A stretch of 64,000 nt of DNA from Magnetococcales bacterium (lineage in GTDB: Bacteria; Pseudomonadota; Magnetococcia; Magnetococcales; UBA8363), in assembly GCA_015228815.1 (NCBI GenBank), contig JADGCV010000018.1:1-64000 (forward strand), in the 5' to 3' direction. Positions 47,589-56,545 of this stretch are shown one piece after another. A program made the translations under genes and the position numbers. The notes below the pieces were generated by a model, which saw nothing but the letters and a program-made list of their open reading frames with translations, had not been told where the DNA came from and did not search any database. How positions within the stretch are numbered: the stretch's first letter is position 1; each line of letters starts with the position of its first letter.

Positions 47589-48304
47589 GGCAGGTTCAGG
47601 AGCGTCTCCAGGATTCCATGCGCCAGGGGGGCGTTGTCGGCGACCTGGCTTCGGAACAGGTCCATCGTCAGAGGATCGCCGCCGATGCCATTGGCAAAAT
47701 TGTCCACGATGGCAACCGCCGCATAGGGAAGACCCAGTTCGCAAGCCAAAATACATTCCGATGCCAAGGTCATGCCCACAATCTCGGCCCATGGGGCGTG
47801 GCAACGGATTTCCGCTGCCGTTTCAAAGCGGGGACCCGTGGTCTGCCAATAGACGGCCCCATCCACCGGTGCGGGCAGACCAGCGCGGGACAGGGCGGCC
47901 AGGAGAACGGACCGCAGGACCGGATCGAATCGCGGCAGGACATGTCCCCGGGCATCGGCAAAAAAGGTCGGGTTGAGGTTGGGGGCGAAAAAATCATCAG
48001 GCACCACCACCGAACCGGGAGGAAGATGCCGTCGCAGGCTTCCGACCGACCCCAGGGCAACCACGGAACGAACGCCAGCCTGCTTCAAGGCGGCAAAATG
48101 GGCCAGGTGATCGATCCGATGGGGGGGATCATAGTCATCCAGTCCATGGCGTTGCAACAGAATTCGGCCTGAGACCTCCAGGAACGCTACCGTCCCATGC
48201 GGCGTTGCGACCTGGAAGCGCCGCGCCTGGCAAAACGGCTCGGTCTTCATCAAACCCATGAGCGAGGTCCCGACGATGACGGCCTTCTGTTCGGTCCCGG
48301 TCAT
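47585..48304 (-). CDS. MTAP-family phosphorylase, probably S-methyl-5'-thioinosine phosphorylase
   Basis: A 239-residue nucleoside phosphorylase of the MTAP/PNP family. It has SVVALGSVGSLRRHLPPGSV, VVPDDFFAPN, YWQTTGPRFETAAEIRCH and VGMTLASECILACELGLPYA. The base-recognition loop reads AIVDNFANGI: an Asn where adenosine-specific MTAP enzymes carry Asp, which favours 6-oxopurines. Together with mtaD next door, this suggests the Pseudomonas-type route of deaminating MTA first and then phosphorolysing methylthioinosine to hypoxanthine and methylthioribose-1-P. Substrate preference is inferred. It starts 3 bases after the bamE stop. Confidence 0.85.
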   Translation of the reverse strand: MTGTEQKAVIVGTSLMGLMKTEPFCQARRFQVATPHGTVAFLEVSGRILLQRHGLDDYDPPHRIDHLAHFAALKQAGVRSVVALGSVGSLRRHLPPGSVVVPDDFFAPNLNPTFFADARGHVLPRFDPVLRSVLLAALSRAGLPAPVDGAVYWQTTGPRFETAAEIRCHAPWAEIVGMTLASECILACELGLPYAAVAIVDNFANGIGGDPLTMDLFRSQVADNAPLAHGILETLLNLP

Positions 48305-48307
48305 GGG

Positions 48308-49345
48308 TCAGCGCGACCAGAAGCGCCACCAGGGGGCCTGGGGCAGTCCTGGGCTGGGCGGTTTCGGCTGTTCAAGTCTTGTTTCGACCTTCTTCGGGGC
48401 GGCAGGGGCATCGTTCGGTGGACCGTCCATTCCGGGTTGGCGAACGGTTCTCGGGGTCAATTCCTCGGTATAGGCGGGTTGATACTTGCCCCCCTGCATC
48501 ACGTCGGCGTCGGTCGGGACGGGTGGTTTGTTTTCCCCCCGTGGTTCCGTGGGAGCGCCGGGGGTCGCTTCCTGTTCGGTTTGGGTTGATGCTTCTTCGC
48601 GTTCATCCTTTTTGCCCCAGGGCCAGAAGGACCAGAAGGATTTTTTCCCGGTCTCGGAGGCTTCGGTTGCGTTCTTTTCATGTTCCTGCATGGCCCTGTC
48701 TGCCTGGATCTCGGACGGATCGGCGGTCCCGGCCATCGGGGCTTCGGGCAGGTTGGAGGTCCCGGAGTCCCGAGTGGTGGCGGGGGCCGATTCGTTTGGT
48801 TCCACGGCGGATGCGGGAGATGATTCCGATGTGGTCTCGGAGGCGGAATCCTTTTTCAGGAAACGGGGCCAGAAGGATGGGGAGTTCTCTGCCGCCGACT
48901 CCGATTCCTTCGGTGGATCGGTCATCGGTTTGCTGAATTCTCCGCCGAAAAGCCATTTGGCGTAACTTCTGTCTTCGTTCTCCCGGGATGAATGACGTGG
49001 ATCATAGAGGGAATCGTTGAAATTTTTCTGGATGTCCCGGACCAACCCCTGTTCGTCGAAAGTGATTTCGATACGGTTGGTGACCCTTGAGAATGTTCGT
49101 TGAATGTTTTTAAACTGCCGGTCCTGGATATAGATCCACCGTTCCTGACGAAAGGTGTTGACCAGGGTTGGCGGTCCGAGAAGTTCGCGAACCTGGTCGC
49201 GATGGGTCTGGCCGATGTGAATCTGGTCCGCCTTGTCGGTTTCGATGATGTTGCCCGATTCGCTGACGATGGCTTGACAAGCGGCCAGAAACAGCGAACA
49301 AACAAGCACGAGGAATCGGGCGAGCGGATACGAAAGGACGGACAT
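48308..49345 (-). CDS. bamE: BamE-like outer-membrane assembly lipoprotein with long C-terminal extension
   Basis: A 345-residue lipoprotein. The lipobox LFLAACQ follows a short hydrophobic signal, and the SmpA/OmlA (BamE) domain is clear: DQIHIGQTHRDQVRELLGPP, then ERWIYIQDRQFKNIQ and EITFDEQGLVRDIQK. BamE stabilises the BamABCD complex that folds outer-membrane proteins. E. coli BamE is about 113 residues. Here about 220 residues of low-complexity, Ser/Glu/Pro/Thr-rich sequence follow, punctuated by Trp-rich basic clusters (SFWPRFLKKD, SFWSFWPWGKKDE, PWWRFWSR). It is divergent from the cytochrome-c chaperone gene, an alphaproteobacterial arrangement. Confidence 0.9.
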   Translation of the reverse strand: MSVLSYPLARFLVLVCSLFLAACQAIVSESGNIIETDKADQIHIGQTHRDQVRELLGPPTLVNTFRQERWIYIQDRQFKNIQRTFSRVTNRIEITFDEQGLVRDIQKNFNDSLYDPRHSSRENEDRSYAKWLFGGEFSKPMTDPPKESESAAENSPSFWPRFLKKDSASETTSESSPASAVEPNESAPATTRDSGTSNLPEAPMAGTADPSEIQADRAMQEHEKNATEASETGKKSFWSFWPWGKKDEREEASTQTEQEATPGAPTEPRGENKPPVPTDADVMQGGKYQPAYTEELTPRTVRQPGMDGPPNDAPAAPKKVETRLEQPKPPSPGLPQAPWWRFWSR

Positions 49346-49473
49346 GGCATCACCCAACATCTTGGACGGGGTTGGCTTGGGAGCGCCCTGGTCTGGCCAG
49401 ACCAGGGCCAGCCTCGGGGGCGATCTTGAATCGGTCTCATGATACTACCGGTCGGGGCGGGAGCAAAGTTTCC

Positions 49474-49974
49474 ATGATGGGCATCGGGTTTCTTCGTTCG
49501 GGGAACAGGGACAGGGAGGTGGCGCGGCAACGGGTCATGGCGCTTCATGGACGGATCGTCGAGGAGGTTCTGGAGTGGACCGCCGGGGACCGCTTGGGCG
49601 TCGCGGATCGGTTTTCGCTGCGCTTCGAGGTCATGGTGTTGGCGGTTTCGGTGGTGATGGTGTCCGTGAAGGAGGACCGGGAACTGGTCCAGGGATTGTG
49701 GGACATGACCTTCGAGGGATTCGAGGAAAGTTTGCGGGGGCGTGGCGTCAACGACATTCGCATCGGTTCGCGCATGCGGGAATTGATCCAGCATGCCATG
49801 GGGCGGAGTCGGGCCTACATGGATGCCCTGAATGGCCATGACACAGAGGCCCTCGGTCGGGCGATCGTGCGCAATGTGTTCGGTGGGGAACCTCCACGAC
49901 AGGAAACAGTTGAAATATTGTTGTCTTCGGTGTTAAATCTCCCGAACCGGGTGTCGGGTGGCATTAATTCTTGA
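49474..49974 (+). CDS. Ubiquinol-cytochrome c chaperone family protein
   Basis: A 166-residue protein of the CBP3/UQCC1-like family, associated with cytochrome bc1 assembly in mitochondria and found in Alphaproteobacteria. Matches include RFSLRFEVMVLAVSVVMVSV, the DMTFEGFEESLRGRGVNDIR block (typically FxDMDxSLREMGVGDL) and GRSRAYMDALNG. ATGs at 49474 and 49477 both follow GGGAG. The gene diverges from bamE and is followed 21 bases later by pgk instead of the more usual DUF177/plsX genes. Confidence 0.8.
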   Translation: MMGIGFLRSGNRDREVARQRVMALHGRIVEEVLEWTAGDRLGVADRFSLRFEVMVLAVSVVMVSVKEDRELVQGLWDMTFEGFEESLRGRGVNDIRIGSRMRELIQHAMGRSRAYMDALNGHDTEALGRAIVRNVFGGEPPRQETVEILLSSVLNLPNRVSGGINS

Positions 49975-49995
49975 AGCCTTGGAAAGGAAAACAGA

Positions 49996-51186
49996 ATGAA
50001 CAAGTTGACGATTGATGATGTGGCGTTGAAGGGCAAACGGGTTTTTATCCGTGTCGATTTCAATGTGCCGATGACCGAGAGCGGTACGATTCGCGAGGAT
50101 ACCCGCATCCGTGGCGCCCTCCCGACCATTCGCAAGGCGATCAAGGATGGAGGCCGGGTGGTGCTTGCGTCGCACATGGGCCGTCCCAAGGGCAAGATCA
50201 TCCCCAGCCTGTCGTTGAAACCGGTGGCGGAGCGTCTGTCCATGCTTTTGGGTCAGGAAGTCAAACTCGCCCCCGACTGTGTCGGACCCGAGGTGGAGGC
50301 GATGGTTGACGCCCTGAAGCCGGGTGAGGTCCTGTTGCTGGAGAACGTCCGCTTTCACGGGGGCGAGACCAAGAACGATCCGGCGCTGGCCGATGGTTTT
50401 GCCAGACTGGCCGACGTGGCGGTCAATGATGCCTTTGGTACGGCGCATCGTGCCCATTCCTCCAATGTCGGCGTCGGCGAACGTGTTCCTCCCTCGGTCG
50501 CGGGATACCTCATGGCGGCGGAAATCGAATACTTCAACAAGGTTGTGCGCAATCCGCAGCGTCCGGTGGTCTCCATTCTCGGTGGCGCCAAGGTTTCGAG
50601 CAAGATCGGGGTCATCGAAGCCCTGATGGACAAGGTGGATAAGATCATCATCGGTGGCGCCATGGCGTTCACCTTCTTCAAGGCCCGGGGCTACAACACC
50701 GGCACATCCCTGGTCGAGGACGATCAGGTCAAGGTCGCCGCCGACGCCGAAGCCAAGGCCAAGGCCAAGGGGGTGCAACTGGTGTTGCCGGTCGATGCCG
50801 TTTGTGCCCAGTCCATGGACGATGGCGCTCCGACCCGGATTTTTCCGGTCAATGCCATTCCCGACGGATGGATGGGGCTTGATGTCGGTCCCGAAACGGT
50901 CAAATTGTTCAACGAGGCCCTGGGTGGCGTTCGGACCATCGTCTGGAACGGACCCTTGGGCATGTTCGAGAAGCCCGCCTATGCCACCGGCACCATGGCC
51001 CTGGCCAAGACGGTCGCCAACAGTGGCGCGGTCTCGGTGGTCGGCGGCGGTGATACCGACGCGGCGGTGAAACAGGCGGGGGTGGCCAGTTCCATGTCCC
51101 ACATTTCCACCGGCGGCGGCGCTTTCCTCGAACTGATGGAAGGCAAGGAACTCCCCGGTGTGACCATCATCGGCGAGAAAAAGTAG
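49996..51186 (+). CDS. pgk: Phosphoglycerate kinase
   Basis: A 396-residue Pgk that transfers phosphate from 1,3-bisphosphoglycerate to ADP. Signatures: RVFIRVDFNVPMTESGTIRE, VVLASHMGRPKGK, LLLENVRFHGGETKNDP, VSILGGAKVSSKIGVI and the ATP-site region GGGDTDAAVKQAGVASSMSH. Length is normal. An AAGGAAA box precedes the ATG. A GT2 glycosyltransferase starts 6 bases after its stop. No other glycolytic genes are nearby. Confidence 0.97.
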   Translation: MNKLTIDDVALKGKRVFIRVDFNVPMTESGTIREDTRIRGALPTIRKAIKDGGRVVLASHMGRPKGKIIPSLSLKPVAERLSMLLGQEVKLAPDCVGPEVEAMVDALKPGEVLLLENVRFHGGETKNDPALADGFARLADVAVNDAFGTAHRAHSSNVGVGERVPPSVAGYLMAAEIEYFNKVVRNPQRPVVSILGGAKVSSKIGVIEALMDKVDKIIIGGAMAFTFFKARGYNTGTSLVEDDQVKVAADAEAKAKAKGVQLVLPVDAVCAQSMDDGAPTRIFPVNAIPDGWMGLDVGPETVKLFNEALGGVRTIVWNGPLGMFEKPAYATGTMALAKTVANSGAVSVVGGGDTDAAVKQAGVASSMSHISTGGGAFLELMEGKELPGVTIIGEKK

Positions 51187-51192
51187 CGGCTC

Positions 51193-52029
51193 ATGTCCGT
51201 GCCAGGAGGGGAGGGGCTTTCGGTCGTCATGATGGGACGCGATGAGGCGCACCATCTGGCCGAGAGTCTGCCTCCACTCCTGGCGGTTGCCGACGAGCTT
51301 GTCTTTGTCGATACCGGTTCCGTCGATCGAACCATGGACGTGGTCCGTGCGGCGGGGGGGCGGGTGATTCAAACCAACTGGCGGGATGATTTTTCCGCAC
51401 CGAAGAATCTGGGTATCGACCATGCCCGGTTTTCGTGGATTTTCAACGTCGATTGCGATGAAATTCTTCAGGATGCGCCTCGGGTCGGTGGTATTTTGCG
51501 TGATTGCTGCCGTCGGAGCGATCGTCCGGGTTTGATCATCGCCATCGACAATCTGATGGCCGATGGCGGGGTTGTGGAAAGTCAGGCGGTTCGTCTGTTT
51601 CGCAACCATCCCGCCATCCGTTTTGCCAATCCCATTCATGAAAGTGTGGCGCAGTCGCTCCTTGCGCATTGGCCGCGGCAACCGCCATTGGTGGCTCGGG
51701 GGGTGCGATTGCTTCATTTGGGTTATCGGGGAGGGATGAATCGGGAAAAAATGCGGCGCAACGTCGCCATCCTCCGTTCCTGGCTGGAGCGGGAGCCTGA
51801 CTCCATTTTTGGTTGTTACAAACTCGGGATCAACCTGCGACACCTTGGGGCGGGGAGCGAGGGGCTTTACTATTTGCAGCGGGGATTCGATCTTTTGGAT
51901 CGGCAGACCGATCGGGGGTCATGGCCTTTTGCCGAAAAGTTGGTTGCCGAATATTTTCGCGCCTTGTTGGCGGGAGGGTTCAAGGATCGGGCCGAGGAGG
52001 TGAAACGGAGGATTGCCGCATGGAACTGA
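51193..52029 (+). CDS. Family 2 glycosyltransferase
   Basis: A 278-residue GT-A fold enzyme. It begins LSVVMMGRDEAHHLAESLPP, has VFVDTGSVDRTMDV and the metal-site motif FNVDCDEILQD (DxD), then FANPIHESV and a C-terminal TPR-like helical part (FGCYKLGINLRHLGAGSEGL). It is probably a cytosolic sugar transferase for cell-surface or protein modification. It is cotranscribed with pgk, and a second glycosyltransferase lies convergently 35 bases away. Confidence 0.88.
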   Translation: MSVPGGEGLSVVMMGRDEAHHLAESLPPLLAVADELVFVDTGSVDRTMDVVRAAGGRVIQTNWRDDFSAPKNLGIDHARFSWIFNVDCDEILQDAPRVGGILRDCCRRSDRPGLIIAIDNLMADGGVVESQAVRLFRNHPAIRFANPIHESVAQSLLAHWPRQPPLVARGVRLLHLGYRGGMNREKMRRNVAILRSWLEREPDSIFGCYKLGINLRHLGAGSEGLYYLQRGFDLLDRQTDRGSWPFAEKLVAEYFRALLAGGFKDRAEEVKRRIAAWN

Positions 52030-52064
52030 ACGGGAATGACGGGGGAAAGTGAAGAATGATGCCC

Positions 52065-53069
52065 TTACGCCATCATCCGATGTTCTATTTTCAATGCCTT
52101 TTGGATGACTTTCATGAACCCGGCGGCAAAACGGGAACGGGAAAAAAAATCGGTCACCTTCTGTCGTGCCTGGCGTCCCATCCGCTCCGCCAACGATCGA
52201 TCCTCCAGCAACTGTTTGGCATGAAGTCGCAACGTTCCCGGATCGTCACAGAGAAAACCACTGACTCCATGCTCGATGGGCGACGTGGGATGGACATTGC
52301 CCAGGACCGGCAATCCTGCCGCCATCGCTTCGATGGTTGCCATGTTGTATCCGTCCTCCAGCGATGGATGGGCGGTATGAATGAAAAACCGGTGATGGCT
52401 TAGAATTTTTTTCAGGTCCTCCCAATCCCGCGAAGGATGCACCCCGGGCATTTCCGGATTGTCGCCGACGATGGTGACCGGTATCCCCGTAAAGGCGGCG
52501 CGATGAAAATCCCAGTTCAATAGTTCCTTTTTTCGGTCAATCTGGTTGGCAACACGCAACCCCGCCGCCATGTCGCCGACCCAGGGCAGATAATGTTCCG
52601 GATCGACCCCGAATTCCACGACATCGCCACCCGCGAATCCCCAGGATTCCCCCTTGGCGCGCGAAACCGCGACGACATGACCCCCCGTCAATTCAAGGTA
52701 ATGCTTCAAGGTTTGTTGCACCATCATCGGATTCATCACATCCAAAGCGCCCCTGATTCTGCTTTCCAGGCGATTGTGGATCACCAGAATCCGCGCCCCG
52801 GCGATGGTCCGGACATCCATCAAATCCTGGATCGAATGCGCGATGATGCAATCATAGCCACCCGGTGTTTCATGCGCCTGATTCAAGGTGATCAGACGGG
52901 CATTTTCCGGTACCGGTCGAATGCGTTTATCCCATGAGGAGACCTCGCGATTGGGCAGTCCGTCGATGATCGCCAACGGATACCCCAACGCCTCCAATTG
53001 ATGGATCCAGGCTTCATGACTGTTCAGGGTCAAAAGCCTGATCCCGTGCCGTGGAAAGGAAAGATTCAT
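52065..53069 (-). CDS. Family 4-type (GT-B) glycosyltransferase
   Basis: A 334-residue GT-B fold glycosyltransferase. The N-terminal domain is variable (ILVIHNRLESRIRGALDVMN). The C-terminal domain carries TIVGDNPEMPGVHPS, FFIHTAHPSLEDGYNMATIEAMAAGLPVLG (Glu-x7-Glu donor-binding region, trimmed here to LEDGYNMATIEAMAAGLPVL) and GVSGFLCDDPGTLRLHAKQL. The acceptor is unknown. It lies next to a GT2 enzyme and an ion-channel gene, with no polysaccharide cluster around. Confidence 0.85.
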   Translation of the reverse strand: MNLSFPRHGIRLLTLNSHEAWIHQLEALGYPLAIIDGLPNREVSSWDKRIRPVPENARLITLNQAHETPGGYDCIIAHSIQDLMDVRTIAGARILVIHNRLESRIRGALDVMNPMMVQQTLKHYLELTGGHVVAVSRAKGESWGFAGGDVVEFGVDPEHYLPWVGDMAAGLRVANQIDRKKELLNWDFHRAAFTGIPVTIVGDNPEMPGVHPSRDWEDLKKILSHHRFFIHTAHPSLEDGYNMATIEAMAAGLPVLGNVHPTSPIEHGVSGFLCDDPGTLRLHAKQLLEDRSLAERMGRQARQKVTDFFSRSRFAAGFMKVIQKALKIEHRMMA

Positions 53070-53102
53070 GGTTCGTCCATGGCCGTCGGAAAAAGGTCAG
53101 AA

Positions 53103-54448
53103 TCAACTCTTATCATTCAGGGAAGGATACCGTTCCCGAACCACTGCGTCCAATTGTCGTGCAAAGTCAGGATACCGGTCAATGACCCGGTTGAACTCGG
53201 TCCGACTGAGGACATAAAGGTCACAAAAACTGACGGCGCGAACCGTGGCGACCCGTTCGACCTGACGCAACAGGGCAATCTCACCAAAGAACGCCCCGGA
53301 ATTCAGGCGGACCAGGAGTCGTCCCTGGGCATCGAGGACTTCGACCTCGCCATGAAACAGGAAATACATTTCATTGCCCTGGTCCCCTGCGTTGATGATG
53401 GTTTCCCGTGGGGAACAGATGGTGGTGGTGAGACAATTGACCAGATCGGTCAGGCATTCATGGGATGCCTGGGTGAAAAAAGGGACGCTGCGCAGCATGA
53501 ACATGTTGACGTATTTATCGATCTCACGGCGCAATTCCTGCGGCAGTTCGGCGAGGATCTCGGTGGCCATCGTCACCCGATCGCGGAGAAAATGGTCGTA
53601 GAAACTGAAGATGTCGTTCTGGATCGAAAGGGGAATCTCATATTTTTTCATGAAGTCGGCCAGCGCCGAGAATTTTTCGTGCTGCCGTTGTTTCTGGGCA
53701 TTGGCATTGGCAATCACCGTGGAGACGGTACCGATGATGTAACCGTACATGCCGATCCCGACCATCATGACCAGTGTGGCGTAGATGCGGGAAATGTCGG
53801 TTTTCGGCGTGATGTCGCCATAGCCGACCGTCGCCACGGTGACGATCAGCCAGTAGACGGCTTGAATGTAGATCGACAAGGGATCGGTATTGTCGGTTTG
53901 ATAAAGGAGGATCCAGCCGCAGGCAATCAGATTGAGGGCGAGCAGGACCCAGAACAGCAACAGGTAGATCCGAACCTTCTGATTGGTTTCCAGGTAGATC
54001 GCATCGACCAGGGTGTTGCCGGTAGGTCGGCGACGATGCTGGGTACCCGGAACAACCGTAACAAGCGCAACATCCGCAACCAGATGATCACTTCGGCATG
54101 GATCAGGTCCGCCGGCAGAATGGACCACATGACGAAATCCCAGGGAATCGTCGCGATGATGTCGAGCAGGCATCGGTTCTTCAGGTAGTGCCGACGAATC
54201 GCGACCGGATCGGAAATCAATTCGTGTCCCTTGAAGAATGGCGTGCGAAATAATATCAAAATATCGACCATGAACAGGATCGACAGAATAAAGTCCAACC
54301 CGTGGGACCACAAAGGCATATCAAGTCTGAGCGCAATTTCGATGGGTACCGAAAATCCATACCAGGCGATGCCCAGGAGCATCGAATAATTCCAGATCGG
54401 ATTCAGTTGTCCCAGGGTGCGGTGGGTGCCAGGGGTTTCGGTGGTCAT
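53103..54448 (-). pseudogene. Voltage-gated-type potassium channel with cyclic nucleotide-binding domain, frameshifted
   Basis: Two reading frames together encode one six-helix channel. Frame 1 (from ATG 54448) covers S1-S4 with a voltage-sensor-like helix RMLRLLRLFRVPSIVADLP. Frame 2 covers NTLVDAIYLETNQKVRIYLL, S5, the selectivity filter TVATVGYGDITP, S6 and a cyclic nucleotide-binding domain (GEVEVLDAQGRLLVRLNSGA, FFGEIALLRQVERVATVRA). Translation must change frame by -1 near 54020-54050, with one base apparently missing. No slippery heptamer is visible there, so either the gene is broken or an assembly base error is present. The combined product would be about 448 residues. Confidence 0.8.
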
Positions 54449-54814
54449 GGGTTTACTCTGAATGATTGTTTATAAATTTGAAAGGGTCTGTCATGATGCG
54501 ACCAATGATCGAATCATGACGACGGTCTGGTCGGACCGGATGACGGTTCAGTGTGGGAGTTGTGCGTGAAAAATGGCGCTGAAAAGAAAAACGACCGGTG
54601 ATGATCGACGGAGCGAAGTTTGTGGAACCAGGGAATCGATACGTTTCCCGGGAAGGAAGGTCCCGGTCGGTGGGTGGTTCGTGACCCGATGGGGTTTGGG
54701 CGGGGCGTTTTCAGGTGATTGGTGATAGAATCCTTGCGAAAGGCGGGGGCGGACCGTGAAGGCAACGGAAGATGACGGACCGGAATATCGGGCGTCAGAA
54801 AAAGGGGAGAAACA
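54449..54814. other. Divergent intergenic region
   Basis: This 366-base region separates the leftward channel gene from the rightward DUF1538 gene and must contain both promoters. It holds the inverted repeat at 54490-54520 and an AAGGGGAGAA ribosome-binding site for the DUF1538 gene just before 54815. No gene is supported here. Confidence 0.5.
54490..54520. promoter_or_regulatory. Inverted repeat, candidate operator
   Basis: GTCATGAT (54490-54497) and ATCATGAC (54513-54520) are perfect 8-base inverted arms 15 bases apart, situated 42 bases upstream of the channel start. Each half is itself nearly palindromic around TCATGA. It may bind a dimeric regulator of one or both divergent genes. Confidence 0.45.
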
Positions 54815-56545
54815 ATGAGTCGGGAAAACCGCTCGGGTTCTGGCTTGGATGAAGAGTCGGTAGTGACACGGCATTTGAGTTACAACCTGTTGACTCCAAG
54901 GATTCGGCGCGACTTGAAGGGGCGAATTGTGCCTCATGTCGCATCGGCGGTCAAACTCAATTTGAGGGATGTTTTTCGTTTGCTGAAGAATTATGTTTCC
55001 CATCGCTTCATGGAACCATTCAAGATCGTTCTTCCCGTGACTCTTGTTCTTTCGGTGTTTCAGTGGAACTTTCTGAAGGATCCATTGTGGCTGATTGTGG
55101 GAATGATTTCGGGGTCGTTTCTGGTGGTCATCGGACTGATGATGCTGGTCGAAGGGTTGCGCCTGGGAATCTTTCCCCTGGGGGAACTCCTGGGTAATGC
55201 CTTGCCGCGAAAATTACCGATGCCTGCGATGTTGTCGATCCTTTTCATTCTCGGAGTGGGGAGTACGTGTTGCGACGCGACCTGGGGATGGATGGAGAGG
55301 GTGGGCGATGCGGTGGATCGGGGAACGATTCCGGATGTGCAGCTCCTGTTGCTCGGTCGAATGGGATGGGTCCTATTGGCGTCAGGAATGGCCGTGGGAT
55401 TGGCCCTTGTGTTGGCGACACTCCGTTTTTTCCACGGTTGGCGCTTTAAAATAATGATTCTTGCCGTGTCGCTTTTGCCTCTGGGGTTGACTGTAATGGC
55501 ATGGATGGATCCATGGGGCAAGGATGTGGTCGGATTGGCCTGGGATTGCGGCGCGGTGGTTCTGGGACCGGTGACGGTTGCGATGTTTCTGGGGTTGGGA
55601 CGGGGGGTGGCGACGGCCCTGTCCAGAGGCAACGAGACAGCATGGGGTTTGGGGATGATCGCGGTCGCTTTTTTTCTGGTCGTGGCTGCGACTTTGGTGC
55701 TTGGAACCCTTTTGGCCGCAACGGTATCTCCCGAGGTCGTTGGGCCCCGGTTGCCGATTCTGGCGGAAGGGACGACGGTTGCGGCGGATCCATCTTCTGG
55801 ATGGATGTTTGTTTATCGTTCCGCGGCGCTTTCCGCCGTGGTGGCGGTGCTTCCCATGGCGGGACTGATGTTTTTCCTGTTGGTTCTGGTCCTTGGGGAA
55901 CGGGTCCAGGGGGTGGGGTTGCTGCTCCATGGGGTGGTTCTGTCCACCCTGGGATTGGCCCTCTTCAATACGGGCATGGGCCTGGGACTGGCGGATGCGG
56001 GGGGACGTCTGGGGCAGTTTTTCGCATCGGCCCTGGCCCGGAATGGAATGATTGATTTATGGTTCGACTCGGGATTCATGTTCGGGATGGTTTTGTTTCT
56101 CGTGGGGACCGTTGCCATCGGTGCAACCTTGGCCGAACCGGGATTGACTGTTTTTACCGCAAATATCGAAAGCCTGTCGCACGGGGTGGCGAGAAAACGA
56201 AAACTGACCCGATCGATGGCCTTTGGCGCGGGCATCGGCGGTTTGGTGGGGGTCGCGGGCATCCTCGCCAACGGCATTCATCTCTGGATGCTGGCGCCTC
56301 TGGGGCTGGTCATTCTTTTCGCAATCTTCGGTTTCCCGGAAGACTGGGGCACCATTTCCTGGGACGGCGGCATGGTGATTTCCGGACCACTCCTGGTGGG
56401 GCTGATCCATCCCCTTGGGATTGGTCTTGGCGGGAGAAGCCACGGGTCGGGGCTGCTTTTTTTCCTCACTGCCGGGGCGATCGTCGCCACACTGTTTACC
56501 GGACGCCTGCAACATGGCGCGTCCTCCGGGAGCGGTATATCATGA
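54815..56545 (+). CDS. DUF1538-family polytopic membrane protein
   Basis: A 576-residue protein with a soluble N-terminal segment of about 65 residues and many membrane helices (for example VFQWNFLKDPLWLIVGMISG, SAALSAVVAVLPMAGLMFF). Two related halves are suggested by similar blocks: FLILGV-type GVGSTCCDATWGWMERVGDA in the first half and GVAGILANGIHLW with GDWGTISWDGGMVISGPL-like text in the second. I recall DUF1538 proteins as uncharacterised membrane proteins often encoded next to P-II-like proteins, which is exactly the context here. It overlaps the first P-II gene by 4 bases. A transport function is likely; the substrate is unknown. Confidence 0.75.
   Translation: MSRENRSGSGLDEESVVTRHLSYNLLTPRIRRDLKGRIVPHVASAVKLNLRDVFRLLKNYVSHRFMEPFKIVLPVTLVLSVFQWNFLKDPLWLIVGMISGSFLVVIGLMMLVEGLRLGIFPLGELLGNALPRKLPMPAMLSILFILGVGSTCCDATWGWMERVGDAVDRGTIPDVQLLLLGRMGWVLLASGMAVGLALVLATLRFFHGWRFKIMILAVSLLPLGLTVMAWMDPWGKDVVGLAWDCGAVVLGPVTVAMFLGLGRGVATALSRGNETAWGLGMIAVAFFLVVAATLVLGTLLAATVSPEVVGPRLPILAEGTTVAADPSSGWMFVYRSAALSAVVAVLPMAGLMFFLLVLVLGERVQGVGLLLHGVVLSTLGLALFNTGMGLGLADAGGRLGQFFASALARNGMIDLWFDSGFMFGMVLFLVGTVAIGATLAEPGLTVFTANIESLSHGVARKRKLTRSMAFGAGIGGLVGVAGILANGIHLWMLAPLGLVILFAIFGFPEDWGTISWDGGMVISGPLLVGLIHPLGIGLGGRSHGSGLLFFLTAGAIVATLFTGRLQHGASSGSGIS

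Noticed and set aside
54000-54060. Programmed -1 frameshift in the channel gene
   Set aside because: No slippery heptamer or strong downstream structure is visible, so mutation or a base-call error is preferred.
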